Shown here piece after piece: positions 44,990-55,895 of a DNA stretch of 64,000 bases. Made by a program: the position numbers and the translations under genes. The DNA is from Aulostomus chinensis. Lineage: Eukaryota; Chordata; Actinopteri; Syngnathiformes; Aulostomidae. The DNA lies in the NCBI GenBank assembly GCA_037954235.1, contig JBBMOA010000001.1, positions 14,895,980 to 14,959,979 on the forward strand, written 5' to 3'. The notes under the pieces are model-generated. The model saw only the letters and a list, made by a program, of their open reading frames with translations, did no database searches and had not been told where the DNA came from. The stretch's first letter is position 1, and the number at the start of each line of letters is the position of its first letter.

Positions 44990-45062
44990 TGGAGAATGAG
45001 GGCATCGATCCCTCTACCTCTCACATGCTAAGCGAGCGCTCTACCATTTGAGCTAATTCCCC
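44990..45062 (-). tRNA. tRNA-Ala(AGC)
   Basis: The minus strand has GGGGAATTAGCTCAAATGGT, anticodon loop TTAGCAT (anticodon AGC) and T arm GAGGG-ATCGATG-CCCTC. The acceptor GGGGAAT pairs with ATTCTCC with one G-T pair. The anticodon stem is CTCGC/GTGAG with a single G-T. It is 73 nt and looks functional. Degenerate copies are at 49679-49750 (same strand) and 55618-55691 (opposite strand). Confidence 0.9.
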
Positions 45063-45754
45063 TGTTCAGGAGCACAGCAGATGATGGAGGTTGACCTTCA
45101 TGAATGATTGAATGAGCGTCACCAGTTGAAGCTTCTCTGGTTGACCAATGTAATGGAGACCAAGGGTTCCATGACATCAGTGATTAATTGAAGGTAGCAT
45201 TTGTCTTGGTATGAACAGTTTATGTAAATTAGAGGCACACACACATGTTAATGGTCAGGTTTATTGAATCGGAAAACATGTGAAACATTTTCAATGCCAT
45301 GTGTTCCAGGGAGGGACCTGGGAAGCACAGGGGGACCGGCCATCCTGCCTGTGGAAAATGAAGACCCCAGTGTCAGTCAGTGGTAATCACTGTGCAAGGC
45401 CTGGTATTTAGTGTTGATCTAGTTTGTCTCATGTAAATGTGGCAGTTTCAGTCGTCACGGTCAGTCCTCACCTCTTCCTGGTGGTTTCCTTAAAGGGGGT
45501 GGAGCCAAAAGGGGAGAGTGGCCCAAGGAAGCTCCTTAGGAGCTGTAGGTGCAAACCTTTGCTCCCAGATGGGGGAGGGGGTACAATCACAGGCAAGGTT
45601 CATTGAATGATTATGCATGTGGATGTGTTATTGAGTTGGTGTAGTAGTCTGGAATCATGTATATATTTAGTCAGGTTAAGTTGTTGAGATGGTGCTGGTT
45701 TGATGTAAATATTGATTGTAGAGCATGGTTGTGGTCTCACCTCCACTCTATGGG
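45063..45754. other. Arm spacer without recognised gene
   Basis: Shared with 54941-55617 on the other arm. An AATAAA-containing stretch and a GC-rich block with GGGGAGAGTGGCCCAAGG are present in both arms. The short frame at 45424-45606 is kept in both arms only because the duplication is recent. Confidence 0.4.
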
Positions 45755-46126
45755 CCATCCATCGTCATCTTCTGCTTATTCCTTACTAGTAAGGGTCACG
45801 GGGGGGGGGGGCTGGAGCCTATCCCAGCATCTACGGGCGAGAGGCGGTGTACACCCTGGACAGGTCGCCAGTCCATCGCAGGGCCAACATAAAGAGACGA
45901 ACAACCATTCACTCTCACACCTACGGTCAATTTAGAGTATCAATCAGCCTCGTCTCCTAATGTCCATGTCTTTGGACAGTGGGAGGAAGCTGGAGTACCT
46001 GGAGAGAACCAACGCAGGAACAGGGAGAACATGCAAACTCCACACAGAAAGATCCCACGCCCGAGCCGGGACCTTCTTGCTGTGAGGGCACAGTGCTGAC
46101 CACTGCACCACCGTGCAGCCCCGCTA
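45755..46126 (-). mobile_element. V-SINE-type SINE (left arm)
   Basis: Reverse-orientation copy. The minus-strand start near 46126 has CACGGTGGTGCAGTGGTCAG, the tRNA-like head, then the body containing TCTTTGGACAGTGGGAGGAA (+ strand) and a terminal poly-G run near 45800. It is part of the duplicated arm. Confidence 0.88.
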
Positions 46127-46271
46127 TGGGCTAGTCTGTCTAATTTCCTGCAGCCAGGAGGGGATAAAAGGCAGTCAGGGGTTTTTAATGTAAGTTGATG
46201 GTGTCTCATGCAATCTCTTTCAATACTCCAGTGGTGGTTTAAGTGAAGAAAAACATGGGTTAGTCAGTCGG

Positions 46272-46274
<3 letters not shown>

Positions 46275-46341
<67 letters not shown>

Positions 46342-46347
46342 TGTGTT
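46275..46347. repeat. (TG)n microsatellite
   Basis: About 35 TG units with one TTTG break, matching the CA run at 54341-54397 on the other arm. Confidence 0.95.
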
Positions 46348-46500
46348 TCCATGCAGATTTTCCCTTGTGACAACCGATTTGATTTGGAAACCATCTCATC
46401 TAAATCTCCTCTCCAAAAACCCTCTTCTGCAACTTTGTACCCAAGTTGTCTCCTCATCAGGCACCACAGTATCCAGTAGGTTTAGTTAAAACAGTCATCA
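46345..46500 (+). repeat. Dispersed repeat with (TG)n head, copy 2
   Basis: Forward copy of the repeat at 31835-32067 and 54180-54342, from CATGCAGATTTTCCCTTGTG to AACAGTCATCAGTGAT. Confidence 0.75.
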
Positions 46501-47286
46501 GTGATTAATGTTCATGTTCAATGATGAGGTTTTGATTTATTCTTCTAGAATCATCTGAACAAACCCTCCTCAACACAGTGAAGCCTTCATCTGACAGGAG
46601 GAGTTTCTTTTCCCAGTGATTCCACTGGTAAAGTGAAAAGCTTTGTTCACCATACTGGTCTGATAGGATCAACTACTGGTTGCTCTGGAGTGGAAACAGC
46701 AACCTGTCAGGAAACATTAGCCAGATCAAAGCCAAGATTAAAGCAAGAGCCTCCAGATCAAAGTCAGAATTGATGATGATGTCATCAGGGCTTTGATAGT
46801 GTATTTATTTGTACCTAGAATTCTGTCTTTGATCTCAGGAGGACATGAAAGAAACCCAATTGAGGAAAGCAGAGGAGAACATTCAGCTTCATTAGAAACA
46901 CTTGAACTGTTCAACAGTAGAATTTGTTTGAAACAGTTTACAACACTGAGTGACAGGATTGAAGAGGGAAGGTTTTTGTATTTCCAGTTTAATTCTAACT
47001 TAAAACTGGGGATGAACATTTTTAGTCGTTCATATTCTAACATACAGAGGAAGTCATGACATTCCCTTTTTTTTAACCTGTCCTGTTCAGAAAATGGAAA
47101 TGGAAATTTAGCTGCTATGTTGAATCAGAAAAACCTTTTGAAGTCTACTTTTGCTTCAGTCAGAAAGTGGACTGCTGTTAACTCTCACCATCATTGGTGA
47201 TTGTGGAGGAAGACAAAATCCTTCAGAACCTCTTTTTAACAGACACACATTTCTAAAGACACTGGTTCATTTTATTTTTCTTCTTC

Positions 47287-47358
47287 TAGCAGAGGATGGT
47301 TTCGATCCATCGACATCTGGGTTCTGGGCCCAGCACGCTTCCTCTGCGCTACCGTTGA
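47287..47358 (-). pseudogene. Initiator tRNA-Met-like, anticodon changed to CAG
   Basis: The minus strand reads GCGCAGAGGAAGCGTGCTGG, then GCCCAGAACCCAGATGTCGA and TGGATCGAAACCATCCTCTG. This is the initiator tRNA-Met body (GGATCGAAACC T arm, GGG/CCC anticodon stem), but CAT has become CAG and the 5' acceptor strand is lost. Non-functional as an initiator. Confidence 0.8.
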
Positions 47359-47854
47359 CTGAACAGTCCTTGTTTTAGGAGAGCATTCTCTGTGTTTGTC
47401 TCTGCCCTGCTCTCCTGCTCTCTTTCCCCTCATTTAGTCCTTGACATGATCCATGCTCTACAGCTCTGCGGGTGGAATGAAGACCTGCGTCTGCTCTGCC
47501 CGTGCCGTCCTTCGTCTCAACCTAAATTGTTTGACCCACCTTTATAATGATCGGACTCGCTCCCGCTGAGCGTGCCAGGCGCTGCAGACAACACAACCAA
47601 ACTGGACCCGATCAGAATTTGACAGGCAGAACTCGCGCCGAAATCTTTACAAAAAATCCATTTTTGTCACCCACGTGAAGATGGGTGGGAACATGCCCTA
47701 AAAACACCAAGAATAATATCCACCACCTTCTGAACGGGGCCTGGCCCGTCTCCTGCATCAGGGGCCGCCGCAGTCGCACATCAGCTGTTCAACAGCTGTT
47801 CGCCGCAACACTCAATGAGTCAAAGACATAGAAGCTCAAGCTGCTGTTGCAGAA

Positions 47855-47926
47855 GCTGTGATCGTATAGTGGTTAGTACTCTGTGTTGTGGCCGTAGCAA
47901 CCCCGGTTCGAATCCGGGTCACGGCA
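47855..47926 (+). tRNA. tRNA-His(GTG)
   Basis: Has ATCGTATAGTGGTTAGTACT, anticodon loop TTGTGGC, and T arm CCCGG-TTCGAAT-CCGGG. The acceptor GCTGTGA pairs with TCACGGC with one G-T. It is 72 nt and intact. The ~340-bp repeat begins about 10 bp downstream. Confidence 0.92.
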
Positions 47927-47935
47927 GCATGAGAT

Positions 47936-48283
47936 AAATTTCTTTATGTGTATTGATGGACACAAGCCAAGCAGAAATTTCCCACGATGCAATAGGGCAG
48001 TGTTCAGTAAGTGCTGAGCAGGCTTCAGTCTGACAACAATGTCATATTATTGTGTCATCACTTGACCAGACCCAAAAGTAGGCTCAGGTATCAGTTTCTT
48101 CTCAATGCTAACGTCTGCTAGCTTAGTCTGCTACTTTGATGGCTCTGCCTGCTCAAAGGTCCAGACCCCTGGATGTGGTGGTTCCTACCTGAACGTAGAT
48201 TCTGTCAGCTCATGTTGTAAAATCAACTCACCAGGAACACCAGTAGATTTCAATGGACTGACAATGAGTCTCATTGAATGGTA
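47936..48283 (+). repeat. Dispersed ~340-bp repeat, copy 3
   Basis: Same as 24764-25083, from AAATTTCTTTATGTG to GAGTCTCATTGAATGG, immediately after tRNA-His. Confidence 0.85.
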
Positions 48284-48395
48284 AACATGTCAAATATGAA
48301 GTCATCACCTGAGGAGGTCTGCTGCTCGAATGAAGCTCCAGATATTCACAAGATATTCTAGATCTTAAAATAAAGCATTTTTATATTTGATTTAT

Positions 48396-48754
48396 TGTTC
48401 ATTAGCCTGCTTCACATTGTTTGATTCTATGTGTTGTATATAAATAGAACTTTGATCCACAACCTCCACAAACACTCTTGTCCAACTTTTGTGCCCAAAT
48501 TTTCTCCTCCTGAGGCACCAAATCAAGTCAAGTCATTTTTATTTGTTTGAACCAAATCACAACAAAAGTTCTCTCATGACTCTTTACTAGTAGAGCAGGT
48601 CCAGCACCAAACTGCTTCAATGAATCTACACCCAACAATTCTCCACCAGCAAGCACATCCTGCAACAGTGGTGATGAACACCTTCCTTTTAAGAGGCAGG
48701 AAAGTCGAGCAGATCCAGGATCAGTGGTGACGGCCTTCTGCTTTGACCGGTTGT
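48396..48754. other. Spacer of inverted duplication 2, start
   Basis: TCAAGTCAAGTCATTTTTAT near 48534 looks like a reversed fish L2 3' tail with CAAGT units. CTACACCCAACAATTCTCCA nearby also occurs, changed, at 44750 and 55860 beside the LINE ORF1 fragments. Confidence 0.4.
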
Positions 48755-49020
48755 ATTTAAAGCTCCATCAGATTGGAACAACCTTTCCTCCTCACTTGGG
48801 TCTCTCTCTTCCTTTCTCATCTTCAAATCATCAAGCATTTTCAAACATCTGCTCTTGTTTCTGATGCACCTCCCCTTTTCTCTCCAGGATTCACTCTCTA
48901 CTTGTTCTTGTTTGTTCTCTGTACTGTAAATATGTGGATATTTGTGTATGAATATGCATTGTGTACTTTAATGGTGTATGGAAGCAGTATTTATTTAGAT
49001 GGGTGTTTAAATGTATGAGT
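48755..49020 (+). pseudogene. Possible LINE ORF2 C-terminal fragment
   Basis: Reads as SDWNNLSSSL-like sequence before 48830, then FQTSALVSDAPP and a hydrophobic tail. This resembles the WN-x-LP...FK-x-LK end of fish LINE ORF2 but is weak. Confidence 0.3.
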
Positions 49021-49088
49021 ATGTGAACACAGGCCCACTCCTTTTCTGCAGTGGGATCTCTGATCATACTTTGTATAATACCGGATGG

Positions 49089-49109
49089 TGGGGGGGGGGG
49101 GGGGGGGGC
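49089..49109. repeat. Poly-G run
   Basis: About 20 G in a row, ending at CTTTGGGGACC. Not linked to a recognised SINE here. Confidence 0.9.
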
Positions 49110-49546
49110 TTTGGGGACCATTGTTGGCCTGTACCTGGGTGTATGATGTGTGTGTCCTTGTGTTGAAAATAGAATCTACTTTTATTATTGTTGTATTGTT
49201 GGTCATTATTTGTCAGGACCCCCTCCAAAATGAGATGGTGCATCTCAAGGGGCTGCCCTTGAATGAAGAATCAAGAATGAAGGTGTCTGCTGGTCTTGGT
49301 GGACCCTCTGCTTCTCCAGCTGAGTCAACAGATTCCTGTGTTGCCTGAGTCATTGTGTATCCTGGCTGCATTCAGCACTTTCACCACTGCAGCCCAGTGT
49401 GATTGCCAGTCAGGACAGGTGTTATTAAGAATGGAAGAGGGGACAGTTTTGGCAGGACAAGTTGCTCCACATTCAGAGGATGGTGGGAATTATAAAGGCT
49501 GGTGACAAACTACTTCACTGTGTGGGAGGTTCAGAGTCCCTGGTTT
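49110..49546. other. Unassigned spacer
   Basis: Nothing recognised. Two short frames (49085-49348 and 49296-49505) have no domain. Confidence 0.35.
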
Positions 49547-49835
49547 TATTGCAGCTTTGACCTGAGCAGGTGTTCATCCACATCTCAGTAACAGGGGACA
49601 CTTTATCACACCAGTGGACAAACATCAGCATTCATCACCCAGCAGCTCCTCTGATCAACAGAACAAGCTGAAGTATTCTGAGAAGGAGGGCATGGATCCC
49701 TCTACCTCTCACATGCTAAGCTAGCACTCTACCATTGGAGCTAAGTCCCTGCTAATGAGCACAGCAGATAATGCAGGTTGACCTTCATGCATGGTTTAAT
49801 GAGCGTCACCACTTGAAGCTTCTCTGGTTCAACAA
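49547..49835 (+). repeat. Third, direct copy of the tRNA-Ala block
   Basis: Matches 44858-45145 in the same orientation, including the tRNA-like segment and both flanks (TTGACCTGAGCAGGTGTTCA-like start). So the tRNA block exists once per arm and once in the spacer. Confidence 0.8.
49679..49750 (-). pseudogene. tRNA-Ala(AGC) pseudogene
   Basis: On the minus strand GGACTTAGCTCCAATGGTAG and TTAGCATGTGAGAGG are kept. The acceptor and anticodon stems are broken, and the T loop reads ATCCATG instead of ATCGATG. Confidence 0.8.
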
Positions 49836-51600
49836 ACCCTTGGGACCAAGACACGAATTGTAACCTGTGCAGGTCCAGACCCATACTGAAGTTGGTGGAG
49901 ACAATTGTTTCAACCAGGGACTGAATGAAAAGACTTGCCCAGACTCCAGCTCACTCTTCTGAACCGACCCCTCATCTCTGTGTGGAGTAAACATCAGAGG
50001 TGGGGGGTGCAGGTTCTGCTTTGACCTCCTGACCTCCTGGGTAAAGCAGTGGAGATGTTGAGCTTGAAGGAGTTGATGGCCTCCTTCATCTTCTCATTGG
50101 TTTGCTAAACTCAGCATCATGAAGTGTTGCTGAAATTCAACATGTCAGCTGAGGCCAGAGATTCCTGCGTTCCCTGAGTCCTTGAGTGTCGTCTCTGTTG
50201 TTTGAAAGCACAAAGCTGTTCCTGATGGTCCAGTGTGTCAGATTCTGGGCTCTCACAGCTGTAACTGGGGTTTGAGCTCCGTTAAGGGACTGGTTTTGTG
50301 GAGAGAACCAAGCAGAAGAATTGACAGTTTCAGCAGGAAAGGTGACCAGTGCCCCACAACCTCAGTCCCAGGATTCATTCCTGCTTCACCCAGCATGGCC
50401 CTATGATCAACAGAAATGAACTGCCAGTGGAGGTCCTCAGTAATCCAGGTCATGGTTTCTCTAGATTGCTGTGTTGTAGTCAGGACACTTGCAAATATCA
50501 GCCTCTTTCCTCCATGATCTCTCATTCTTTCTGTTCTCTCCATTTCTCCTCTTCGTTTCTACTCCTTGCTGACTGTTGTTCCTCACTTGTGGCAGAGTTC
50601 AGTCAGTGGACCAGACATTTTGCCACTACACTGTCCATCATCAGGGCATTTAACATCCAGGACTGGCTCCCAGATCATGGCCATGACCTCATCCCCTGCA
50701 CCAGTGGACAGTTCATCAAGGATGGCAAACATGTGGGTCTCAATTCCCCTCCATCTTTGTAGGTTTGTTACATTTCCTCCTGGTCTTTAATCCATCTTTA
50801 GTTGACATTTTTCTGTTGAGCCCAGTTTGTTGACTGCCAGGCTGTCTTACTTTTCAATGGCACAACAGCATACAGCAAGAGGGTTGCTATGGTGCAGTTG
50901 GTAAAATCCCTATCTATGGTCTGCAGAAATATGCTGGGAGTTCTTTTTTATTACGAACCAGAATTCAAAGACTGACCAAGGAAACCAAAGCACAGAATTT
51001 AGAGATCAAAGAAAGAAATCAAAGACAGAACCTGAAGATCAGGAAATGGCACAGATCAATGAGATCCATGGACTCATCAGTGAAGGTTTTCTTTTGGTTC
51101 ATGGTCACTTGTTGTCGTACTGGTGTGATGATGTCAGACCCTTCACATTCAGTTCAAACAGACTCCAAAGTGTAGCGTGTGATGCAGAGGGCAGCAGCCT
51201 TGTGCTTGGTACCGTCATGGTTCTCTGCATTGTTAGCAAACTCACCAAAGACCTCCCTGAACGCAGGATCATTTTCCCACAGTGCTTTTTTAACCAAGTA
51301 CCAATTTGTCCCTCTTTAAAAAAACAACAAACAAAGATGAGGTCTGACTGAGATGGACGAGATGATATGGATGTGATTTATGGCTTTCAAACTCCAAATA
51401 TTAAATTTTTCTTCAGGGCTTTTGAGAGGTTCTGGGTAATGAATGAAAATTTAAATTGGGCAAAAACGACATGCGGGGTCACTGTGTGTGTTTACACGTG
51501 TGTGTATTTCTTGTTTTATTGTGTTGGAGACCATTTCCATCATCAACACTGATCAGGAGTCCTCGTCCTCATGGGGACCAAAGACCGGCCCTGATGCAGC
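49836..51600. other. Spacer with fragments only
   Basis: 50660-50760 matches 31640-31745 inverted. Apart from this, no gene, RNA or known repeat was recognised. Frames at 50349-50762 and 51046-51351 have no domain I know. Confidence 0.35.
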
Positions 51601-51655
51601 GCAATGCAGTTTGTGAGCTCTTTCAGAGTGAAGGTCTGGATTGAGTTTAGTTTCA

Positions 51656-51710
51656 AATAAAGATTAAGATTCAGTTGGTTAAGATTAAGATTAAGATTAA
51701 GGTTAGGCTG
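51656..51710. repeat. GATTAA short tandem repeat
   Basis: Several 6-bp GATTAA units (with one longer gap) ending GATTAAGGTTAGG. Confidence 0.8.
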
Positions 51711-51764
51711 CACATAGAATGAAGTTGATCGAATGTTCTCATAAGAATAGCTGGGCACACCTGA

Positions 51765-51960
51765 GTGTGTTTACATGCAGACTTCCTCTTGTGACAACTG
51801 ATGTCATTGGAAACCATCTTGAGGACATTTGGAGAAAGTTCAATCATTCAGCTGCAGTTACAGTGACTTACAACACTGCAACAACAACAAAAAAACACCC
51901 CTCCACAAACACTCTTGTCCAACATTTGTGCCCAAATTTTCTCCTCATGAGGCATCAAAT
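51765..51960 (+). repeat. Diverged copy of the (TG)n-headed dispersed repeat
   Basis: GTGTGTTTACATGCAGACTT, CCTCTTGTGACAACTGAT and CTCCTCATGAGGCATCAAAT follow the order of 46345-46500, with more change. CTTGTCCAAC and CCCAAATTTTCTCCTC also occur at 48478-48530. Confidence 0.6.
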
Positions 51961-51974
51961 CACTACAAAAACAG

Positions 51975-52240
51975 CCATGAAGTTGATCTGGTTGGGCACT
52001 GGTATTTTTTCTTGCTGCAGCTCATTTCCAGCTCTTAACAAGAACTCAGGAGTGATTCAGAGGAAGAGTTTCAGAACAGCCAAGGTTGGGGACTGGAATT
52101 TTGAAGTTTCCCCTGGAACCAAACAACCTTGGGAGGTAAAACCTCCAATCCTAGCCACTCAGATGCAGCAGCAGAAGAAGCTGTCATCTACCCTGACAGT
52201 CAGAGCATCAAGTCAAGAAAACATCAACCATCTTGTATGT
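51975..52240 (+). pseudogene. Secreted-protein-like exon fragment, copy 1
   Basis: Related to 57090-57360 (minus). The frame reads MKLIWLGTGIFSCCSSFPAL, then SFRTAKVGDWNFEVSPGTKQ and LATQMQQQKKLSSTLTVRAS. Compared with copy 2 it has a 20-25-bp insertion after the leader. The family is not recognised. Confidence 0.45.
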
Positions 52241-52365
52241 GGAGTCTGGATTCTTTTCTAGAATGAAACGGCAATGACAGTCCTGCCAAGTGACATCACT
52301 GACATGACTGGATGACTTCAGTCACGTGACTGGATGACTTCAGTCACATGACTGGATGACCTGAA
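52240..52365 (-). repeat. Dispersed repeat (CACGTGACT-rich) fragment
   Basis: GTGGAGTCTGGATTCTTTTC through tandem GACTGGATGACTTCAGTCAC units. Same family as 31374-31545. Confidence 0.75.
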
Positions 52366-52486
52366 TGAATAAGAAATCAAATATAAAAATGCTTTATTTT
52401 AAGATCTAGAATATCTTGTGAATATCTGGAGCTTCATTCAAGCAGCAGACCTCCTCAGGTGATGACTTCATATTTGACATGTTTAC

Positions 52487-52831
52487 CATTCAATGAGACT
52501 CATTGTCAGTCCATTGAAATCTACTGGTGTTCCTGGTGAGTTGATTTAACAACATGAGCTGACAGAATCTACGTTCAGGTAGGAACCACCACATCCATGG
52601 GTCTGGACCTTTGGGCAGGCAGAGCCATCAAAGTAGCAGACTAAGCTAGCAGACATTAGCATTGAGAAGAAACTGATACCTGAGCCTACTTTTGGGTCTG
52701 GTCAAGTGATGACACAATAATATGACATCATTTTCAGACTGACGCCTGCTCAGCACTGACCAAACACTGCCCTATTGCATTGTGGGAAATTTCTGCTTGG
52801 CTTGTGTCCATCAATACACACAAAGAAATTT
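52487..52831 (-). repeat. Dispersed ~340-bp repeat, copy 4
   Basis: Reverse-orientation copy, ending about 10 bp from the tRNA-His 3' end, as on the left arm. Confidence 0.85.
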
Positions 52832-52840
52832 ATCTCATGC

Positions 52841-52912
52841 TGCCGTGACCCAGATTCGAACCGGGGTTGCTGCGGCCACAACACAGAGTACTGACCACTA
52901 TACGATCACGGC
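52841..52912 (-). tRNA. tRNA-His(GTG)
   Basis: The minus strand has GCCGTGATCGTATAGTGGTC, loop TTGTGGC, and T arm CCCGG-TTCGAAT-CTGGG with one G-T. The acceptor GCCGTGA/TCACGGC pairs fully. It is 72 nt. It appears functional and slightly nearer the vertebrate norm than the left-arm copy. Confidence 0.92.
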
Positions 52913-53327
52913 TTCCTCAACAGCAGTTTGAGCTTCGATGTCTTTGTCTCATTGAGTGTTGCGGCGAACAGCTGTTGAACAGCTGATGCGCGACTGCGGC
53001 GGCCCCTGATGCAGGAGACGGGCCAGGCCCCGTTCAGAAGGTGGTGGATATTATTCTTGGTGTTTTTAGGGCATGTTTCGGCCTGTCAAATCCTGATCGG
53101 GGCCAGTTTGGTTGTGTTGTCTGCAGCATTATAAAGGTGGGTCAAACAATTTAGGTTGAGACGAAGGACGGCACGGGCAGAGCAGACGCAGGTCTTCATT
53201 CCACCCACAGAGCTGTAGAGCATGGATCATGTCAGGGACTAAATGAGGGGAAAGAGAGCAGGAGAGCAGGGCAGAGACAAACACAGAGAATGCTCTCCTA
53301 AAACAAGGACTGTTCAGTCAATGGTAG

Positions 53328-53399
53328 AGCAGAGTGGCGCAGAGGAAGCGTGCTGGGCCCGTAACCCAGAGGTCGATGGATCGAAACCATCCTATGCTA
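53328..53399 (+). tRNA. Initiator tRNA-Met-like with anticodon CGT
   Basis: AGCAGAGTGGCGCAGAGGAA, GCTGGGCCCGTAACCCAG and GTCGATGGATCGAAACCATC follow initiator tRNA-Met throughout, including the GGG/CCC anticodon stem and the ATCGAAA T loop. The anticodon is CGT instead of CAT, and one acceptor pair is lost (G5-A68). Other stems are intact. It cannot act as an initiator; whether it is charged with anything is unknown. Possibly a pseudogene. Confidence 0.8.
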
Positions 53400-54179
53400 A
53401 AAGAAGAAAAATAAAATAAACCTGCATCTTTAGAAATGTGTGTCTGTTAAAAAGAGGTTCACAAGGATTTTGTCTTCCACCAGAATCACCAACCATTGTG
53501 AGAGTTAACAACAGTCTACTTTCTGACTGAAGCAAAAGTAGACTTCAAAAGGTTTTTCTGATTCAACATAGCAGCTAAATTTCCATTTCCATTTCCTGAA
53601 CAGGACAGGTTAAAAAAAAGGGAATGTCATGACTTCCTCTGTATGTTAGAATGTGAACGACTAAAAATGTTCATGCCCAGTTTTAAGTAAGAATTAAACT
53701 GAAAATACCAAAATCTCCCCTCTTCAATCCTGTCACTCAGTGTTGTAAACTGTTTCAAACAAATTCTACTGTTGAACAGTTCAAGTGTTTCTAATGAAGC
53801 TGAATGTTCTCCTCTGCTTTCCTCAACTGGGTTTCTTTCATGTCCTCCTGAGATCAAAGACAGAATTCTAGGTACAAATAAATATACTATCAAAGCCCCC
53901 TGATGACATCATCATCAATTCTGTCTTTGATCTGGAGGCTCTTTCTTTAATCTTGGCTTTGATCTGGCTAATGTTTCCTGACAGGTTGCTGTTTGCACTC
54001 CAGAGCAACCAGTCGTTGATCCTATCAGACCAGTCTGATGAACAAAGCTTTTCACTGTCAGTGGAATCACTGGGAAAAGAAACTCCTCCTGTCAGATGAA
54101 GGCTTCACAGTGTTGAGGAGGGTTTGTTCAGATGATTCTGGAAGAATAAATCAAAACCTCATCATTGAACATGAACATT

Positions 54180-54337
54180 AATCACTGATGACTGTTTGAA
54201 CTGAACCTACTGGATACTGTGGTGCCTGATGAGGAGACAACTTGGGTACAAAGTTGCAGAAGAGGGTTTTTGGAGAGGAGATTTAGATGAGATGGTTTCC
54301 AAATCAAATCGGTTGTCACGAGGGAAAACCTGCATGG

Positions 54338-54342
<5 letters not shown>
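54180..54342 (-). repeat. Dispersed repeat ending in (CA)n, copy 3
   Basis: Right-arm counterpart of 46345-46500 and a near copy of 31835-32067. Confidence 0.75.
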
Positions 54343-54396
<54 letters not shown>

Positions 54397-54397
54397 G
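54341..54397. repeat. (CA)n microsatellite
   Basis: CA run with one AAAC break; right-arm counterpart of 46275-46347. Confidence 0.95.
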
Positions 54398-54551
54398 AGT
54401 CCTACTGACTAACCCATGTTTTTCTTCACTTAAACCACCACTGGAGTATTGAAAGAGATTGCATGAGACACCATCAACTTACATTAAAAACCCCTGACTG
54501 CCTTTAATTCCCTCCTGGCTGCAGGAAATTAGACAGACCAGCCCCCATAGC

Positions 54552-54940
54552 GGCCCTGCACGGTGGTGCAGTGGTTAGCACTGTGCCCTCACAGCAAGAA
54601 GGTTCCAGGTTCGAGTCCTGGCTCGGGCGCGGGATCTTTCTGTGTGGAGTCTCCATGTTCTGCCCGTGCCTGCGTGCGTCCTCTCTGATACTCCAGCTTC
54701 CTCCCACAGTCCAAAGACATGCAATTAGGGGACGAGGCTGATTGATACTCTAAATTGACCGTAGGTATGAGTGTGAATGGTTGTTCGTCTCTGTGTGTTG
54801 GCCCTGCGATGGACTGGCGACCTGTCCAGGGTGAACCCCGCCTCTCGCCCATAGATGCTGGGATAGGCTCCAGCCCCCCCCCCCCCGTGACCCTTACTAG
54901 TAAGGAATAAGCAGAAGATGACGATGGATGGCCCATAGAG
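54552..54940 (+). mobile_element. V-SINE-type SINE (right arm)
   Basis: Forward copy. The tRNA-like head has CACGGTGGTGCAGTGGTTAG (A box) and GGTTCGAGTCC (B box). The body has TTTCTGTGTGGAGTCTCCAT and CCTCCCACAGTCCAAAGACA, and the 3' part AGGGTGAACCCCGCCTCTCG, a C run and GTGACCCTTACTAG. The clearest copy in the window. Confidence 0.9.
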
Positions 54941-55617
54941 TGGAGGTGAGACCACAACCATGCTCTACAATCAATATTTACATCAAACCAGCACCATCTC
55001 AACAACTTAACCTGACTAAATATATACATGATTCCAGACTACTACACCAACTCAGTCATACATCCACATAATCATTCAATGAACCTTGCCTGTGATTGTA
55101 CCCCCTCCCCCATCTGGGAGCAAAGGTTTGCACCTACAGCTCTTAAGGAGCTTCCTTGGGCCACTCTCCCCTTTTGGCTCCACCCCCTTTAAGGAAACCA
55201 CCAGGAAGGGGTGAGGACTGACCGTGACGACTGAAACTGCCACATTTACATGAGACAAACTAGATCAACACTAAATACCAGGCCTTGCACAGTGATTACC
55301 ACTGACTGACACTGGGGTCTTCATTTTCCACAGGCAGGATGGCCGGTCCCCCTGTGCTTCCCAGGTCCCTCCCTGGAACACATGGCATAGAAAATGTTTC
55401 ACTTGTTTGCTGATTCAATAAACCTCACCATTAACATGTGTGTGCCTCTAATTTACATAAACTGTTAATACCAAGACAAATGCTACCTTCAATTAATCAT
55501 TGATGTCATGGAACCCTTGGTCTCCATGACATTGGTCAACCAGAGAAGCTTCAACTGGTGACGCTCATTCAACCATGCATGAAGGTCAACGTGCATCATC
55601 TGCTGTGCTCCTTAACA

Positions 55618-55691
55618 GGGGAATTAGCTCCAATGGTAGAGCGCTAGCTTAGCATGAGAGCGGTAGAGGGATCGATGCCCTCCTTCTCAGA
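55618..55691 (+). pseudogene. tRNA-Ala(AGC)-like pseudogene
   Basis: GGGGAATTAGCTCCAATGGT, loop TTAGCAT and GAGGGATCGATGCCCTC are kept, but the anticodon stem CTAGC/GAGAG has two mismatches and the 3' acceptor strand reads CTTCTCA. Right-arm counterpart of the intact gene at 44990. Confidence 0.8.
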
Positions 55692-55895
55692 ATACTTTAA
55701 CTTGTTCTGTTGATCAGAGGAGCTGCTGGGTGATGAATGCTGATGTTTGTCCACTGGTGTGATAAAGTGTCCCCAGCAAGTCATCACCCTGTAAAGCACC
55801 AAATAACAAAAGTTACACTTTACAAGTAGAACAGGTCCAGTTCAACACTCCTTAAATGAATTTACACCCAACAATTCTTCATGAGCAAGCACATC

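Larger units (their letters stand above)
44100..48395 (+). repeat. Inverted duplication 2, left arm
   Basis: The reverse complement is at 52372-56530, recognisable end to end by a shared order of parts: LINE ORF1 fragment, tRNA-Ala, spacer, SINE, TG/CA run, unique block, initiator-like tRNA, tRNA-His, ~340-bp repeat. Identity is high by eye but lower than for inverted duplication 1, with small indels and base changes. Outer ends align at TTATGGAGTTTATGGTTATT here and its complement near 56495. Confidence 0.9.

Noticed and set aside
50885..50945. tRNA-like stretch GGTGCAGTTGGTAAAAT
   Set aside because: Looks like an A box, but no B box or cloverleaf pairing follows.
51656..51710. Possible interstitial telomere repeat
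   Set aside because: The unit is GATTAA with one GGTTAGG at the end, not TTAGGG repeats.
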